Assembly: GCA_037367405.1 (NCBI GenBank)
Contig: JAZKJV010002956.1
Location: forward strand, 124,001 to 188,000
Source: Ottelia alismoides
Taxonomy: Eukaryota > Streptophyta > Magnoliopsida > Alismatales > Hydrocharitaceae
Length of the DNA: 64,000 nt
Direction: 5' to 3'
Shown: positions 11,361 through 23,325 of the stretch, piece after piece
Layout of the letters: each line of letters opens with the position of its first letter
How positions within the stretch are numbered: the stretch's first letter is position 1
The notes under the pieces: model-generated
What the model was told of the DNA's origin: nothing
Seen by the model: the letters and a program-made list of their open reading frames with translations, nothing else
Databases searched by the model: none
Made by a program: the position numbers and the translations under genes

Positions 11361-13590
11361 CCTGAATTTTACACAAAACAAGTAACAACCAAATTGGAAA
11401 ATAGGTATTGCTAATTATTTTACCAAACAAAGTACAACTGTTTAGAAAAATCATTGTTTGCGGGCCTCACAAGGTACATAGATAACTTCCAAACTTGATT
11501 GGGTACAGATGTACACGCTAAAATTAGATAGCAAAATCTAGGATTTGCTAGCTAAATCTTCACAATCTCGCTCTCAAAAGGTAGGAGCTACAACCACTAT
11601 CCTTTGACCTAAAAAATATATTTTGGTGAACCCTGTTATACCTCTCTTAAGGCTTGATATAACATGGCCGGCGTTAGTGCATATGGTTATAGTAATTGGA
11701 GGATTAGTGTTCACTAGGCTTTGAGAAACTCACCCTTTGTGCAGTAAATATTTGCAAAAAGTGAAGGCATGAATTTGAAAAGATAGCCAGCTGACCTTTG
11801 GTTCCATCCCCGTATTGAGTTGTACTGCCTATGTAATGTCTAATGGGCATATTATTCTATGCACTTGAACTCGACCTCGATTCACTTCCATTCGCATAAT
11901 CCTTATCTAATACGTGTGAATATTTGACACTAATACTCGGACACCTTGAGTCAAGCCTATCCGATTGTTGTCTTCATTCTTCTCATTTTCCTTTCATGCA
12001 ATCCTCTTTTTCATGCACATTTTTCACTTCCACCCATCACACTAACTCCACCATCTCCATATCATGGTAATCCAACTTGTTTGTTTGATACAAAAATATT
12101 CGATTAGCTCATAGACATACCTTTAATCAACTACTTTGTGGACAAAATGAAGTGATCAAAATTTGAGACGGAAAGAAAATCCCCTTTTGAAACCATCTAC
12201 AACTTGGGATGAATATCTTACTGAGTTACGATGACTTCTCCTTTGAACAAGAATCGATCATGGTTTGAGAAATTTAGACACAATAACAAGGAGATTGGAC
12301 TCTTGACCGAATCCCAATATCAACCAGACATAACCAACTCAAGAGGCATTGCCCATTGACACACCATGGGATGCCTATTAGTCAACCATGATTAGATGTT
12401 AGAGTCATGACATGATGAGTGCGATCGCCCATGCCTTCAACCAACACCTGTGATAGAGAACACACTTTGCATATTTGATCGTAAGAAATTTGGCAAGGGT
12501 TACTTGTTGGGATAAAAAAAGATCCAATTTAATAGAAGACATGATTAATAAGTCATCCCAATGGTTGAATCACTTGTGTCTTCCTAACAAGGAGTACACA
12601 AAGAAACCAAAATTGAGTTTGAAGTTTGCAGGTTATTCATGAAAACACAAGCACCCAAAAACCACCAAACACCAAACTGACTGAAACTTACCTCACAAAT
12701 CCAAGCCAAATTATCCCTTTCTATCAAAAATATAGAAACTGAGAATATAGAAAACACCAAAATATATGAAAAAAATGAAAACATTATTGAAATAGATGAC
12801 ATGGAGAATTAATGAAGCATAACATTTATCTGCTACCAAAAAGAGAGTACATAGAGTACATTCCCAATTTCAAAAGATACTTGAAGAATTTGTGTACCAC
12901 GAATAGGAAGAGTATGAAAATGACTCAAATTAGGATATATTAGTCTCTATTGATGGCTCCTAGATGATGGAAAGGCAGACTAAAAGCCATGAGTCAAGTA
13001 GTTTCCTAGTATAGAGTGCCACATCTATGACACCACCTTTATTCATGCTTGAATTGATGATGAATTATATATAAATATCCTATCCACCTTCATGTTTGAC
13101 AAGCTCAAATTTTAAACTATGAAGAATTCGAGAATGATCACTCAATTATTTGATCAATCAAGAAAAAAAGGTCGAGATGAATCATCTAAAATCGTAACCT
13201 TTTGAGGTACAACACACTGAGTGAACTTCATTATCAAGGATATTGAGTGTTGAAGACAGTTTCGTAGTCTCTCATAATTGTTGGGTATTTGTTCGTTTCC
13301 TCTACTAAGGTGTTGATTGACTATGAGACCGAGGTAGCCAATTTTATAGCATAGGGTACTCAAGAACATTGTCAGAGTTTCGATGCCACAACAATATGAA
13401 GACACCCTCTTAACTACAAAAACTGATGAGAATGAAGATGACAATTTATTCTTGACACTTCCACAATCATACATTTTGATCTATTTAAAACAATTGTATG
13501 TTCTAATGAATGATGAACATTGTGAAAGGACACATGTAGTCATCATCATCCAACAAATAGAACTCGACCAACTCTAAGGAGTCCCCAAAA
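11361..13590. other. No recognisable feature
   Basis: AT-rich sequence of about 2.2 kb. Open frames at 12584-12802, 13154-13474 and 13383-13577 have no family motif that I recognise. The sequence does not obviously match the LTRs, leaders or 3' UTRs elsewhere in the window. It may be decayed internal sequence of gypsy element A or J, or unrelated DNA. Confidence 0.3.
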
Positions 13591-13699
13591 ATATTTATGA
13601 ACGAGACTATGAGATGTTGAAAACATTCAAGACATGCTAGCTATATCTCTAGACGATCACACTACTACTAAGGTCAAAGTTCTCGACTCACAAACATAC

Positions 13700-15725
13700 G
13701 CCTCCTGAACCAGGCATCATTATTTCGGACTTCCTTGATCGTTATTTTGATATAGCACCTAAGCCTACAAAGCTCAAGATGAGTAACTCAATTGTAGACT
13801 ACAATGCCAACCTCACAACCCCAATCAAAGTAGTAAGCCACCTCTAAAAATCCATTATATAGTAAGAAAAACAAAGGTACTTATCCCACAAAGAATTCCC
13901 TGGAGCACCTCAAAGCGTGTCATCATCCTCTTGGTCTTCATGCTTCAACAGTTAGTAAACTGATTGGGATAGTTATATATAAGACATTTTGGAAACCTCT
14001 TTATGAGATTATTCATCAAACTCAGAAGAGGTGATTTACATGAGCGAGCTCCTCTCAATATCCTCAAACCATACCTAAGAAATCGACAGACTGAAGATGA
14101 CTCCACCTCTAAATGATAATCCTCCTGATCCTAGTATTCTAGAGATGACTCTGACATCGACCAACACCTTCTAAATCATTCTAACCCAGTTGTCGTAAAT
14201 CTTTTTGAGGTCTATATTCCGCTTTATCCATGTATGTGGTTTCATTTTTTTACATTCTATCTCCCATTCTTTTTGTCATATACCTCGATGTGGTCTTGCT
14301 TTATTCATGTCTATACTTAATATGACCACATCCTATGTATATAGGGCACATGAACTGATTGTACATATTTATCTTTTATTTTCTTTCTCTATAAATCAAC
14401 TTGGATCTAAACAACCCCCCATATCCCAATACTTTTGCTGACAGAGAGCCTACATGTAGTCGGGCCATACCTACTGTGTATAACTAAGTATATGAGGGGC
14501 TACCGATTTCATTTCGACTTTTTTTCTTTATTTTCTTCCATTGTTTATATTGTAGATATCTTACATATAACTCATACTCTCATACAATTTCTATAGGAAA
14601 TTCTATAAAATACTAGGATCTTAGTAAGCAGTTTAAAATTCGATAATGTGAATCAAATAACTAAAGAAAATGAAAATTAATTAAATAAAAGATTCGCAAA
14701 AGATAAAAACATAAAATGGAAAAATATTAAATATCATTGTAATTTAAAAAATCCACAAAAAATCATAATCTGACATGTACACGTGCACTCAAGATTTTAT
14801 TGTACATCTTGTCAATTGATTCAAGTCGACTCTCTACCTCGAGGATGACCAATCTTTCTCACGAGGGTTTTAAGACTAAATGTACCCAAAATCTATGGAT
14901 TGCAAATATACATGTTATTCACGTGTAGAATACCTAAGAATAAAATAAATAGAAAGCAATTCACTTCTATGATCACATGTACTTTGTGATGAGACATGAT
15001 TTTACCTATGAACTAAGGATATGGAAGCTTAACATAAGATTAGAATTTATGATTCTCAAAGATGAAAAGGAGTTTTTAATGTCTCAATAGGTATGAATAT
15101 CGACACGTAGCTAATACAGGGATAAAGATCCATGTACTTCCTTGAAAAATATAAGGTATTGTATGCGTATTTTAATAACAAATAAAATTATGAATCAACA
15201 CATGCAAACATGAGTAAGAATTGAGAAGACAATTAGTGAAAATAATGAAAAATCCAAAAAATTATATAGAAATCCCAGAAAAATTTACATATAAACAATA
15301 ATGTAGGTGCTCCCAAACCTTCGATGTGTCCACAAGACTAAGTGAGACAAGTTAAACATGAGCGACCTACAGATCATGAGTGCACAAATGCTAACAGCTT
15401 GGGTACCAACGGTACAAGGATACATAAAAAGAGGCATGTCCTCATATACTCCAAGAAAAATAAATGGAGACAATCCACAATCCTTGATGAAGGTTTTTAT
15501 TTCATAAAAATCGAATGATTTGGATTTATATTTAGTATTGTGTATATGACATTCGAGTGATTTCCTTTCCAATATGACGTAAGAAAACAAAGATAAAATC
15601 TCAACTACTCCATAATTCACCTTTCCATCTGACATCTTAAAAATCTGATAATTAAAGATACCGTGGACTGAGATGAGACAAGTTCTAAATGCACATATCA
15701 GAATCGTGTCTTTAATTGAACTTTA
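13700..15725 (+). repeat. 3' end of gypsy element J, plus strand (decayed)
   Basis: Weak but consistent similarity to the 3' part of element E. The string near 14030-14065 (GATTTACATGAGCGAGCTCC) aligns with 52540-52575, differing mostly by transitions, and is followed in both by codons for LKPYL-like residues, the integrase C-terminus. Near 14310-14350 and 14460-14495 are TATACTTA/TATGTATATAGGG and AACTAAGTATATGAGGGG, the hairpin and G-run modules of this family. The rest to 15725 is AT-rich 3' UTR without genes. A copia LTR cuts it at 15726. Frames such as 14205-14441 and 15285-15635 have no domain. Confidence 0.45.
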
Positions 15726-17760
15726 TGTTAGCCATGTGAGTCTGGGGTGAACCATTCATACAATAATTATTATTGTACTCTTTTGATAAATGTTATTTAT
15801 TTATTTCTCTCCTTGTATGAGATTATATGAACGAACACACTTATAAGATCCCTTAGTACAATGACGATTATGTACCATGGCACCTTAATAATCATACAAC
15901 CATTGATTCAATTGTTGAATCATAGGGGCTTGTGCATGGACAATATCTAAAGGGTTAAATTGAGGACTCATAAAGCTTCGTTAAATGGTTTTTAAGAAAG
16001 GATATCTAGCATGAGAAGGAAAAGTCCATCCCTATTTAAAGGCTGGAATCTGACCAACCTTTAGATGCATGTCCTCTACATAGGAATAGAGATTTAGAGA
16101 TGTTAGATAGGTTTGGTCAAAGAGTTTACTTATTGGAGATCAAGATAACGAAGACCTATGTTGTATTCTATTATGATATATGAATATTATCAGTATGATA
16201 TACGCTTTTGGAAAGCGTATGATCGATACCAACTCATATTGACTAAATGAGAATCATAATTATAAAACTCTAAAGAAGAGAATCTAAATATAATCTAAAA
16301 CTTCAGGTTTATTTTAGGTCTTCCAGTACAGAGGAGGTACATCTACTTGGAATACTCGAGAATGATGTGATCGTAAATGATTGTACAACCATGACACTTC
16401 CATTATGAGGAAGTGATGAAACAATTTGGCTTCAGTGACCCTTCTCAATATATTAATAATCTAATCTTTATCCAAATGCTGGACATTGATATGAATATGA
16501 TTCAGATGCAATGAGAAGATTCATTCTACATTTTGATTTTATCAAACATCTTTGAGAGGTCCTTGAGATATGGATTTGAGAGATGATCTCGATATCCATG
16601 TTGCTATGCATGGAATGTACAATCGCACTATCCTTATCTCCAAGTTTTCACGAAGAAAACACATTATTCTAGAAAGAGTCGACAATAATTATATTGTTGA
16701 TAATGTATCTGAGCAATAGAAGATCGATGATTAAATGTTATTTAATTATCACAAATAAATGTTATCCATATTATATGAACACAAGAGAATTCTCATAATA
16801 TAATTAAATGAAATTTAATTATCAATGATTTCACTAATGTAGATATCACTATTCATAATAATCACAAATATTACAAATGTGATTTATAGTATGTTGGAAG
16901 CATTTAATTTTGAATAGTATTTATGAATTTAATGTTTATGTGAGTGGGATTCAGATTATACAATTAATTCTAAAAACAATTTACTTTTATATTGGATGGA
17001 TGAATTTGATTCATAATTGCCAACGGTATGACTGAAATTATTAGAAAAATAATTAGGAATCATTTTGGTGAATAATTATGCAACCAAAGTTATTCCATGT
17101 ATGGAATATTTGTTAAGATATGAGATCCCACAAAATTGTAATGAGAGCCACCTTTCCCTTTGTAGAGGGTGGATGACCACCATTGAGTTTCCATTTCAGT
17201 GTGGTCATTCATTATATGAAATGAAGGAGGCTTTATTTCCATTCATTCCATATGGTAATTGAATTAATTCATATTAAATTATAATAACAAATATTAAATA
17301 TGTTTAGTTTATTTTAAATTATATTGTTGTTAAAAATTTATGCAACAAAATCATAACCATTGATTGAAAACACAAACTAATCTACACCATTGATGTGTGT
17401 GTACATGTATTGAGATCCAAGGACTTCTAATTTGTTATAGAAAGAAAGGCTAGACCTAGCTCCTTCTTGAAAACATCATAAAGATCAACAACTCTCTCTC
17501 CCTCTATCACTATTCTCATACAAAATAAGGTCTCTTTCTCTCACTCTTTCTCAATATTACGGTCGACCACTATGTTGACCTAGAGAGCCTCGTAGTTGTC
17601 ACGTCGTTGTTTTATTTTATTGTTCGCTCGATTGCTCATGGATCTATGCCTTCTTCAGTGTATCATGCCCATGAGGAAGGCTATCAATTTTGTGGGGGGT
17701 GAAACTAGGAGACTCTATGCTCGGATCTTCAACTAGGATCATGGGAGATGCATATGCGTG
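15726..17760 (+). repeat. Ty1/copia LTR, plus strand, right end decayed
   Basis: Starts TGTTAGCCATGTGAG at 15726, as the other family LTRs do (TGTTGGACATGCGAG at 54508). Homology to 54508-56500 can be followed through CCGACTC/GATCGATACC-like blocks near 16210, the block at 16600-16680 matching 55650-55740, and the pre-TATA block near 17400. Beyond about 17520, after the CT-rich leader, similarity fades; the terminal TATCCTTCA and a PBS were not found. It is interpreted as a solo or truncated LTR inserted in the gypsy 3' UTR of J. Candidate duplicated target on the left is CTTTA (15721-15725), unmatched. Confidence 0.7.
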
Positions 17761-18010
17761 ATAAATCACATGGTTGTAAATAAATAACCATATGCTACAT
17801 GTTTTATTCTCATTAGTTCGACCTCTACATGCTTACTAGCTATTCATTTTATGATAGAGATAATAAATTTTAACTCTGGTTTTTTGTTATTCATTTATTT
17901 ATACATATTGTGGGTTATCTCTTGATTGATTGAGGTATATTGAGCGATCAACACATCGACTATGGTTTCACCTAGTGAAACCGTACGACCCTTATTAAAT
18001 ATCAATTATC

Positions 18011-18470
18011 AGGGGGCAGGCCAGGGCAGAGGAGGGGGCAGGTTGGGGGCGGAGGAGAGGATAAGGCTCAGGAGGGGGAGACTAGAGGGAGGAGGGGGCA
18101 GGCTGGGGGCATAGGAGGAGGGAGGCTGGGGGTGGAGGAGGTTATCGGCTTAGGAGGATGATGAGGGGCGGAGGAGAGGACATGGCTGAGGAGGGGGGAG
18201 GCTATGGCGGATGAAGGATGTGGCGAAGGAGGAGGGAGGTTGGTGGCAGAGGAGAGGGTAGGGCGGAGGAGGAGGGAGGTTGGGGGTGGAGGAGGTCGTC
18301 GGCCTGGGAGGAGGCTGAGGGAGGAAGGAGGTCGTCGAGGGAGGTCGTCGAGGGAGGAGCTGTGGGTGGAGGGTGACCAGTCGGGGGTGAGGGAGGAGTT
18401 CGGAGAGGAGTGGGAGGAGGAAAAGGATGGGGGAAGAGGAGGAAGAAGAAGCGAACGAGGAAGAGGGTGA
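18011..18470. repeat. Purine-rich minisatellite-like tract
   Basis: About 460 bp with almost only G and A on the plus strand, made of degenerate units. For example, the unit starting near 18113 (GGAGGAGGGAGGCTGGGGG, then TGGAGGAGGTTATCGGC) recurs near 18262 (149 bp on), and GGCGGAGGAGAGGA recurs near 18049 and 18167. Long open frames on both strands (18068-18499 minus, 18204-18470 plus) follow from the composition and code only for low-complexity Pro/Ser or Gly/Arg/Glu runs. I do not call a gene. Confidence 0.8.
18012..18049 (+). other. Canonical G-quadruplex pattern
   Basis: Four G-runs of 5, 3, 5 and 5 (18012-18016, 18024-18026, 18034-18038, 18045-18049) with loops of 7, 7 and 6 bases satisfy the usual G3+N1-7 rule. 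It lies at the start of the purine-rich tract. Confidence 0.6.
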
Positions 18471-18487
18471 GAAAAGACCGTTGAACT

Positions 18488-18496
18488 CTTTTTATA
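18488..18496 (-). promoter_or_regulatory. TATA-like box before the CT-rich strand
   Basis: TATAAAAAG on the minus strand, 18 bp before the pyrimidine-rich face of the 18011-18470 tract. The order (TATA box, then CT-rich leader) resembles a plant promoter, but no coding sequence follows on the minus strand before the copia LTR. It may be the promoter of an unrecognised element. Confidence 0.3.
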
Positions 18497-18563
18497 CATT
18501 AATTTCGCTTATGTCCTAAAAGTTAACGTCAGTTTGCACTGTAGGTGGATGGCAACTAATACA

Positions 18564-18663
18564 AGGGATACAATTTATAGAACAACAAGAAGTCGGGGGT
18601 ACAACCCGTAGTCCCAAAAAAGGAGGGGTATAACTAATATTGTAATATCTCGGAGGGGCACAA
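18564..18663. repeat. Four phased units of about 30 bp
   Basis: AGGGATACAA (18564), GGGGGTACAA (18595), AGGGGTATAA (18624) and AGGGGCACAA (18654) are spaced 31, 29 and 30 bp, with A/T-rich or unrelated sequence between. Only the heads of the units are conserved. It is a degenerate tandem repeat or a set of binding sites. Confidence 0.45.
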
Positions 18664-20274
18664 TTGATAAAAATATTTTTCTTGTTTCCCTTGTTGTTCA
18701 TATTAATTAGTGTAAATTACAAAAAAATGGTCTTAACTATATATCAATTTTGATTAAGGGATTTATTTTCAAATGTAACAAACGGATTCATGAAGTTTTA
18801 AATTTCAGATTTAACATCAACATAAAAAGGTGGTGATAGTTTACATAGGCCTATATTTGAGACAGAAATAAGACTAGGTCCATGTTTGTCACATTTGAAG
18901 GATGAGGCTCTTAATGAGAATTTACGTATAGAAAGGGTTTTTTTCGGCAATTTACCCTATTAATTATGACAGTTCACATTGGTAAAAAATGTCAAAAATA
19001 TCAACACATGGTTCGTAGAATACAACACAAACACTAATGTGCAGGAAATTAGAGTCAAGTTAATATTCACCCCATTAGCCCTTTGGTGTGTGTGCATCAA
19101 ACAACAATAGCCACATCAACATCTCATCCACAAGCCTACAAGTGCATCCTTCATCTGATTGCACTTGAAACATGATATATATATACTTAGAGACACACAA
19201 TAGCAATCATGCTTCAAGAGGTAATCCATTGACTTGTTTGCGATCTCGATGAAATAATTAGAGAAGTATTATTACATAATGTGGTTTCATATAGTTAAAA
19301 TTTTGTAAATTCCACTACTAGTTCCAACTAGTATGATTAGTTTCCCATTATCGTATTCTATGTGATATGCACTCTTTTGTGATGTCCTAAAGACTAAACA
19401 CTGGACTTTACCTTACACTCTTGAACCATGGTAAAAAATACCGATTTTACACCAAGTATTATGAATTACCCAAAAATTTCTCACCCATTACTTATTTAGT
19501 ACAAAGAGAGCATGTGAATCGGAGAGTTTGAATTCGTTTTGACGAAGTGTCAGTTTGGTACTCAATTTCGACGAGTTCCCAAAACTTATGTCCCAATTGA
19601 CGAGTCTAATTTTCTTACTTATACTTGTTAGGAATTTGTACAAAACTTTCTTTACACTATTTCGTTAATTGAGTTTTCTAGTGATGAGTAATGTTTAAGT
19701 ATAGAGGGTGACATGAATCTACGGTTAAATTCTTTTATTCTTAACTTTTGTCATTAATTCTAATCAAAACACAATAAAATATTCAATGAATGATAAAGTT
19801 ATGAAATTATCTCATGTAAGAAATGTAAATTAGTTTAAGGGACTAGAAAGATGTGAAAATCCAACAGAATATCACATACATTGTTGTGAAATTTGAGCTG
19901 AATGGAATATTCTTTCATCTGTATATAGTGTACAATTTTAACATATTTTAATGAATTCACCAAACTCCAATTAACACAAAACTAATCCCTTGTTTACATA
20001 TTACATACCACATCCTATGAAAATTCCTGAAATATACCAGCATGTAAAAATTGAATTAAAATTCATCCCTAATTTCAAGGACATAAAGTTTTATGGTTGA
20101 ATAAATCCATATACAATATCTTAGTACATTCTACTCACCTTTGAATTAAAATAGATTCATTATTATACAAAACAAGATCAAATTGAAGGAATCTAGTTCA
20201 TTTTTTAAAATAAGGTTTGAAAACCTAATTAAGCATTAAATAAAATCTGGTAATTCAACCACATTATTTAATGC
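18664..20274. other. Unrecognised AT-rich sequence
   Basis: No open frame with a known domain, no LTR boundary, and no clear match to the other regions of the window. Several short palindromic spots (for example CTAGTTCCAACTAG near 19318) are unremarkable. It is either old transposon sequence beyond recognition or intergenic DNA. Confidence 0.3.
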
Positions 20275-22770
20275 TTTTTAAATATTTTTCAAATAGTAAT
20301 GACTTCAATTTGACATAGTGTTAATTTGTCAACATTGTAGCATGAGTATTTACGATCGGCCAAGAAGTACATAAAAATCAATATTAATAAATTCAGTGGT
20401 CATTTTAATATACTTAGAGTAAGTCCAAGGTCAAATGCATGGAAGCAATTCACGTTCGGGATTATTTTTAATAAATTTTAAAATAAGATTTTGTTATTTT
20501 TTAAAAGAAGTGGCCCAATGAAAATTTGACCAAGTTCAGGGGCTCTTTATCATTTTTCCACTTAAACAACACCAAAAATTTGAAAGCTTGGTTAGAGTGC
20601 GAAATGATGCAAAAACAAACTAACGTAATGTTATTGGGTCTTTTTGAGGTAAGATGAATTTTCCGTGGTTATATAAGTACTAGGAAAGTGACATAGAGTA
20701 CTTTAATCCCAACTATCTAAATTCGTAGAAACAAAATTATCTAAAATATCTCTCAATGAGATGAATTTAAAATAACTCTAAAAATTTAAAATACCAATTG
20801 ATTGATTAACTAAAAATAAATTACTCAACTCAATAAATAATTTATTTAAAATAAAAACACATGTACATTATTTTGTTTTCAGGCATAAAACATACAACAC
20901 ATAATTATAAATTTTTTAAGTTTTTGGAAAATTTTAGAGCAAAAAATAATTTATTATGAATAATGATACAAAAGTGGGAAAAATATGAAAGTTTTCAACT
21001 ACAATAATTTTAATAGATTAGTTCAACCTCATAAAATCACAAACAAATAACCATAATGAAGACTATTAAATGGATGACACAATGAAAATTTGGCAATTAA
21101 AAATGATGACAATTAATGTTTCAAATAACTGCTCAAAGTGTAGGGTGCAAATATAAATAATAAAATAAATAAAAAGCGTAAAGCTGGGATTTATTGGCCA
21201 TTACCCAAAACCCGCAAGGGTACATGTGCAAATCTTATAGGAGGAGAGTCTACTTCCTAGAATGAGGAACGAGCGATGGATTCCCTGCAAAAAAACCCAC
21301 CAAGTGATGCATGTGTGAGACTCGGGAGTAAATTGCAATTTGGGGCCTCATGAGGGTCTCCTACAATTAACACAGGTCAACCGTACAAAACCTGTAACTC
21401 AACTTCTTCTCCTATTGTTGAGGTTCTCCCGCATGGATCCTTGATGATATATGTGCCACAACGGAGCTCGAAGGGGTAGAGAACAATGGTGTAGGGATCG
21501 AGCTGATGGGGACGAATTCTGTTGGTAACTTGTGAGAAGGGTTAAGCGAGGACTCTCTTCCTCCTCCTCTCACGGCAGATGGTGGTTCCACGATCCTTTG
21601 ACAATGAGGTGGTTGACATTTTAGGGGATTCTATAGAACATCTTTAGTGAGGGAAGATGCTTTGACAAAATAACCAATAGATGTGAGGTTTAAATCATCT
21701 TTAAATGGATATCGAAGAAATGTCCATGTGTGGCTAGTACACTAGGAGACCAATCGATTTATGGTGCTCGATTGCAGACCGTTGGGATCTCTTGTACCTA
21801 TTGCTTCAATGAACATGGTGTGCTCAACAAAAGTTTAACTGGAGGTGGAGTTATTGTGGAGGTTTTGGGGACATAGAAGAAGTGGAGGATCTGTGGGTCC
21901 TCCTTTGTAAGGAGAAATGTTGAGCAGGAGTGGAGGAAATTATGGAGAAATATAGAGAATGGAGTGAAGGATTGTTGTGACTGTGGCGTATTGGAGCCAA
22001 ATTAAAAGTGGGTAACAATTAAGGAAAGAGAATGTGAAGGTGGTGAGACTCGAAGTTGGGGCATCACAGTCGTCAGGATTTAAGTGCGTCTGGAGAAAGG
22101 AAGAAGATGATAAGGAAAATGATGGGTAAGAAGGGGGATATGTAGAATATTTGTAAAGGAGGAAAGAGAAAAAATAGGTAAGGAAGAAGAAATAGGGAGG
22201 GAATATAAAGAATAATGATTTTACTTGGAGCCTCGAAGGAGGTGAAGACATTGTGCATGCATCTTATCATTTGAACAAAAGATTCATAGAAGAAACTCTG
22301 ACTACTTTATTTTGAATCGAGGTGAATTTGATCTGCATTTTTTGATATTTAAATATACATTAATTCAAAATAGAGTACGGGTTCATAGGAGTTTGTATGT
22401 GAGAGATGTTGGATTTTATAAATTTTCCATCTCAATGAATGTTTGATTATATTAGACATAAATATAAGATGGGATTTTTTAGTATTTTATCATTTGTTAA
22501 TGTTAATTATATTTAATTAGTGGGGTTAATTTTATTTACATTGGCTTAGTTTAAATCAATTAAAAAAAAGACAATGTTAGGCTAATATACATTTGAATAT
22601 AAACAAATGGATTCGATTCCTTATAAATGTAAATAATAAATGATAAAATATGCATATTATTTACATATTCGTGGATAATAATAAAGCACTATAAGTACCT
22701 AAATACACCTAATTACATTGGAACATAAATCTATTTGTTTATAATAATGTGATGACCCAAAGATCCATCA
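20275..22770 (-). repeat. Ty3/gypsy LTR C
   Basis: Minus-strand LTR. The start TGATGGATC lies at 22770 after a PPT-like CATGGGGT. The conserved end block (AAGTCCAAGGTCAAATGC) near 20420 puts the end at about 20275. The GC-rich island is at about 21200-22250. It is about 2.5 kb, shorter than LTRs A and E (3.3 kb), with indels in the AT-rich parts. Frames at 21940-22270 are chance. It is followed on the right by a stump of 3' UTR, so it is a 3' LTR whose element body is gone. Confidence 0.65.
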
Positions 22771-23325
22771 ACCCCATGTACTTGAACATAATCGTCCCCA
22801 AGCAACCAACATGAATGCGGATGAAATGACATTGGCTTCATGATTAACGCATATTGTGATAAGATAATATGGTCGAGTTGTAGCATGACCAAATATGCAT
22901 TACATCAGAAATCGAGCCTAAATATCTCCGCAAGGAGGGGCTTGGTTTATTAAATTTCCTTTCTTGGATATAGTTGTGGTCAAATATAGGGACACTATTT
23001 ATTATGTGATCCAATTGAGTTCTAAGATGTCGATTTTCTACTCTAAGAAGCTACCTAGGTCATGTTATGCATAAATTAACAATATGTATGCATGAACTTT
23101 TGCGGCGTTGTCTATGCAATTTATTTCGATGCTACAAAATGATGGCAAATGTAATTAATTTACAATATAAACAAACATACAACTGTTCACAATTAATCTC
23201 CTAGATTCATTGTTGTAACCAATTCAATTAATCAAGCACCCAAATATATAAGTAGAACATTATTTTCTAAGTTAAGAGTTTTTATGTTTACTCGGTGTAT
23301 CCTTTAATCGGAATTTTAGTCTATC
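22771..23325 (-). other. 3' UTR stump of gypsy element C
   Basis: About 550 bp upstream (element sense) of LTR C. It begins with the PPT block (GGGGACGATTATG, then TTCAAG, CATGGGG) and a GATGAAATGACATTGG stretch that aligns with the element A 3' UTR near 6370. It ends where LTR F begins. The hairpin modules and pol are missing. Confidence 0.5.

Noticed and set aside
14838..14852. CTCGAGGATGACCA in element J as its PPT region
   Set aside because: Resembles the CTCGAGGACGACCA before the PPT of F, but no G-run or LTR start follows, so I do not place an LTR there.
18068..18499. 143-codon Pro/Ser-rich frame, and the 88-codon Gly/Arg frame opposite
   Set aside because: Both follow from the one-sided purine composition; no domain, and low complexity throughout.
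18564..18663. CRISPR-like repeat spacing
   Set aside because: Only about 10 conserved bases per unit, four units, plant nuclear context; not a CRISPR array.
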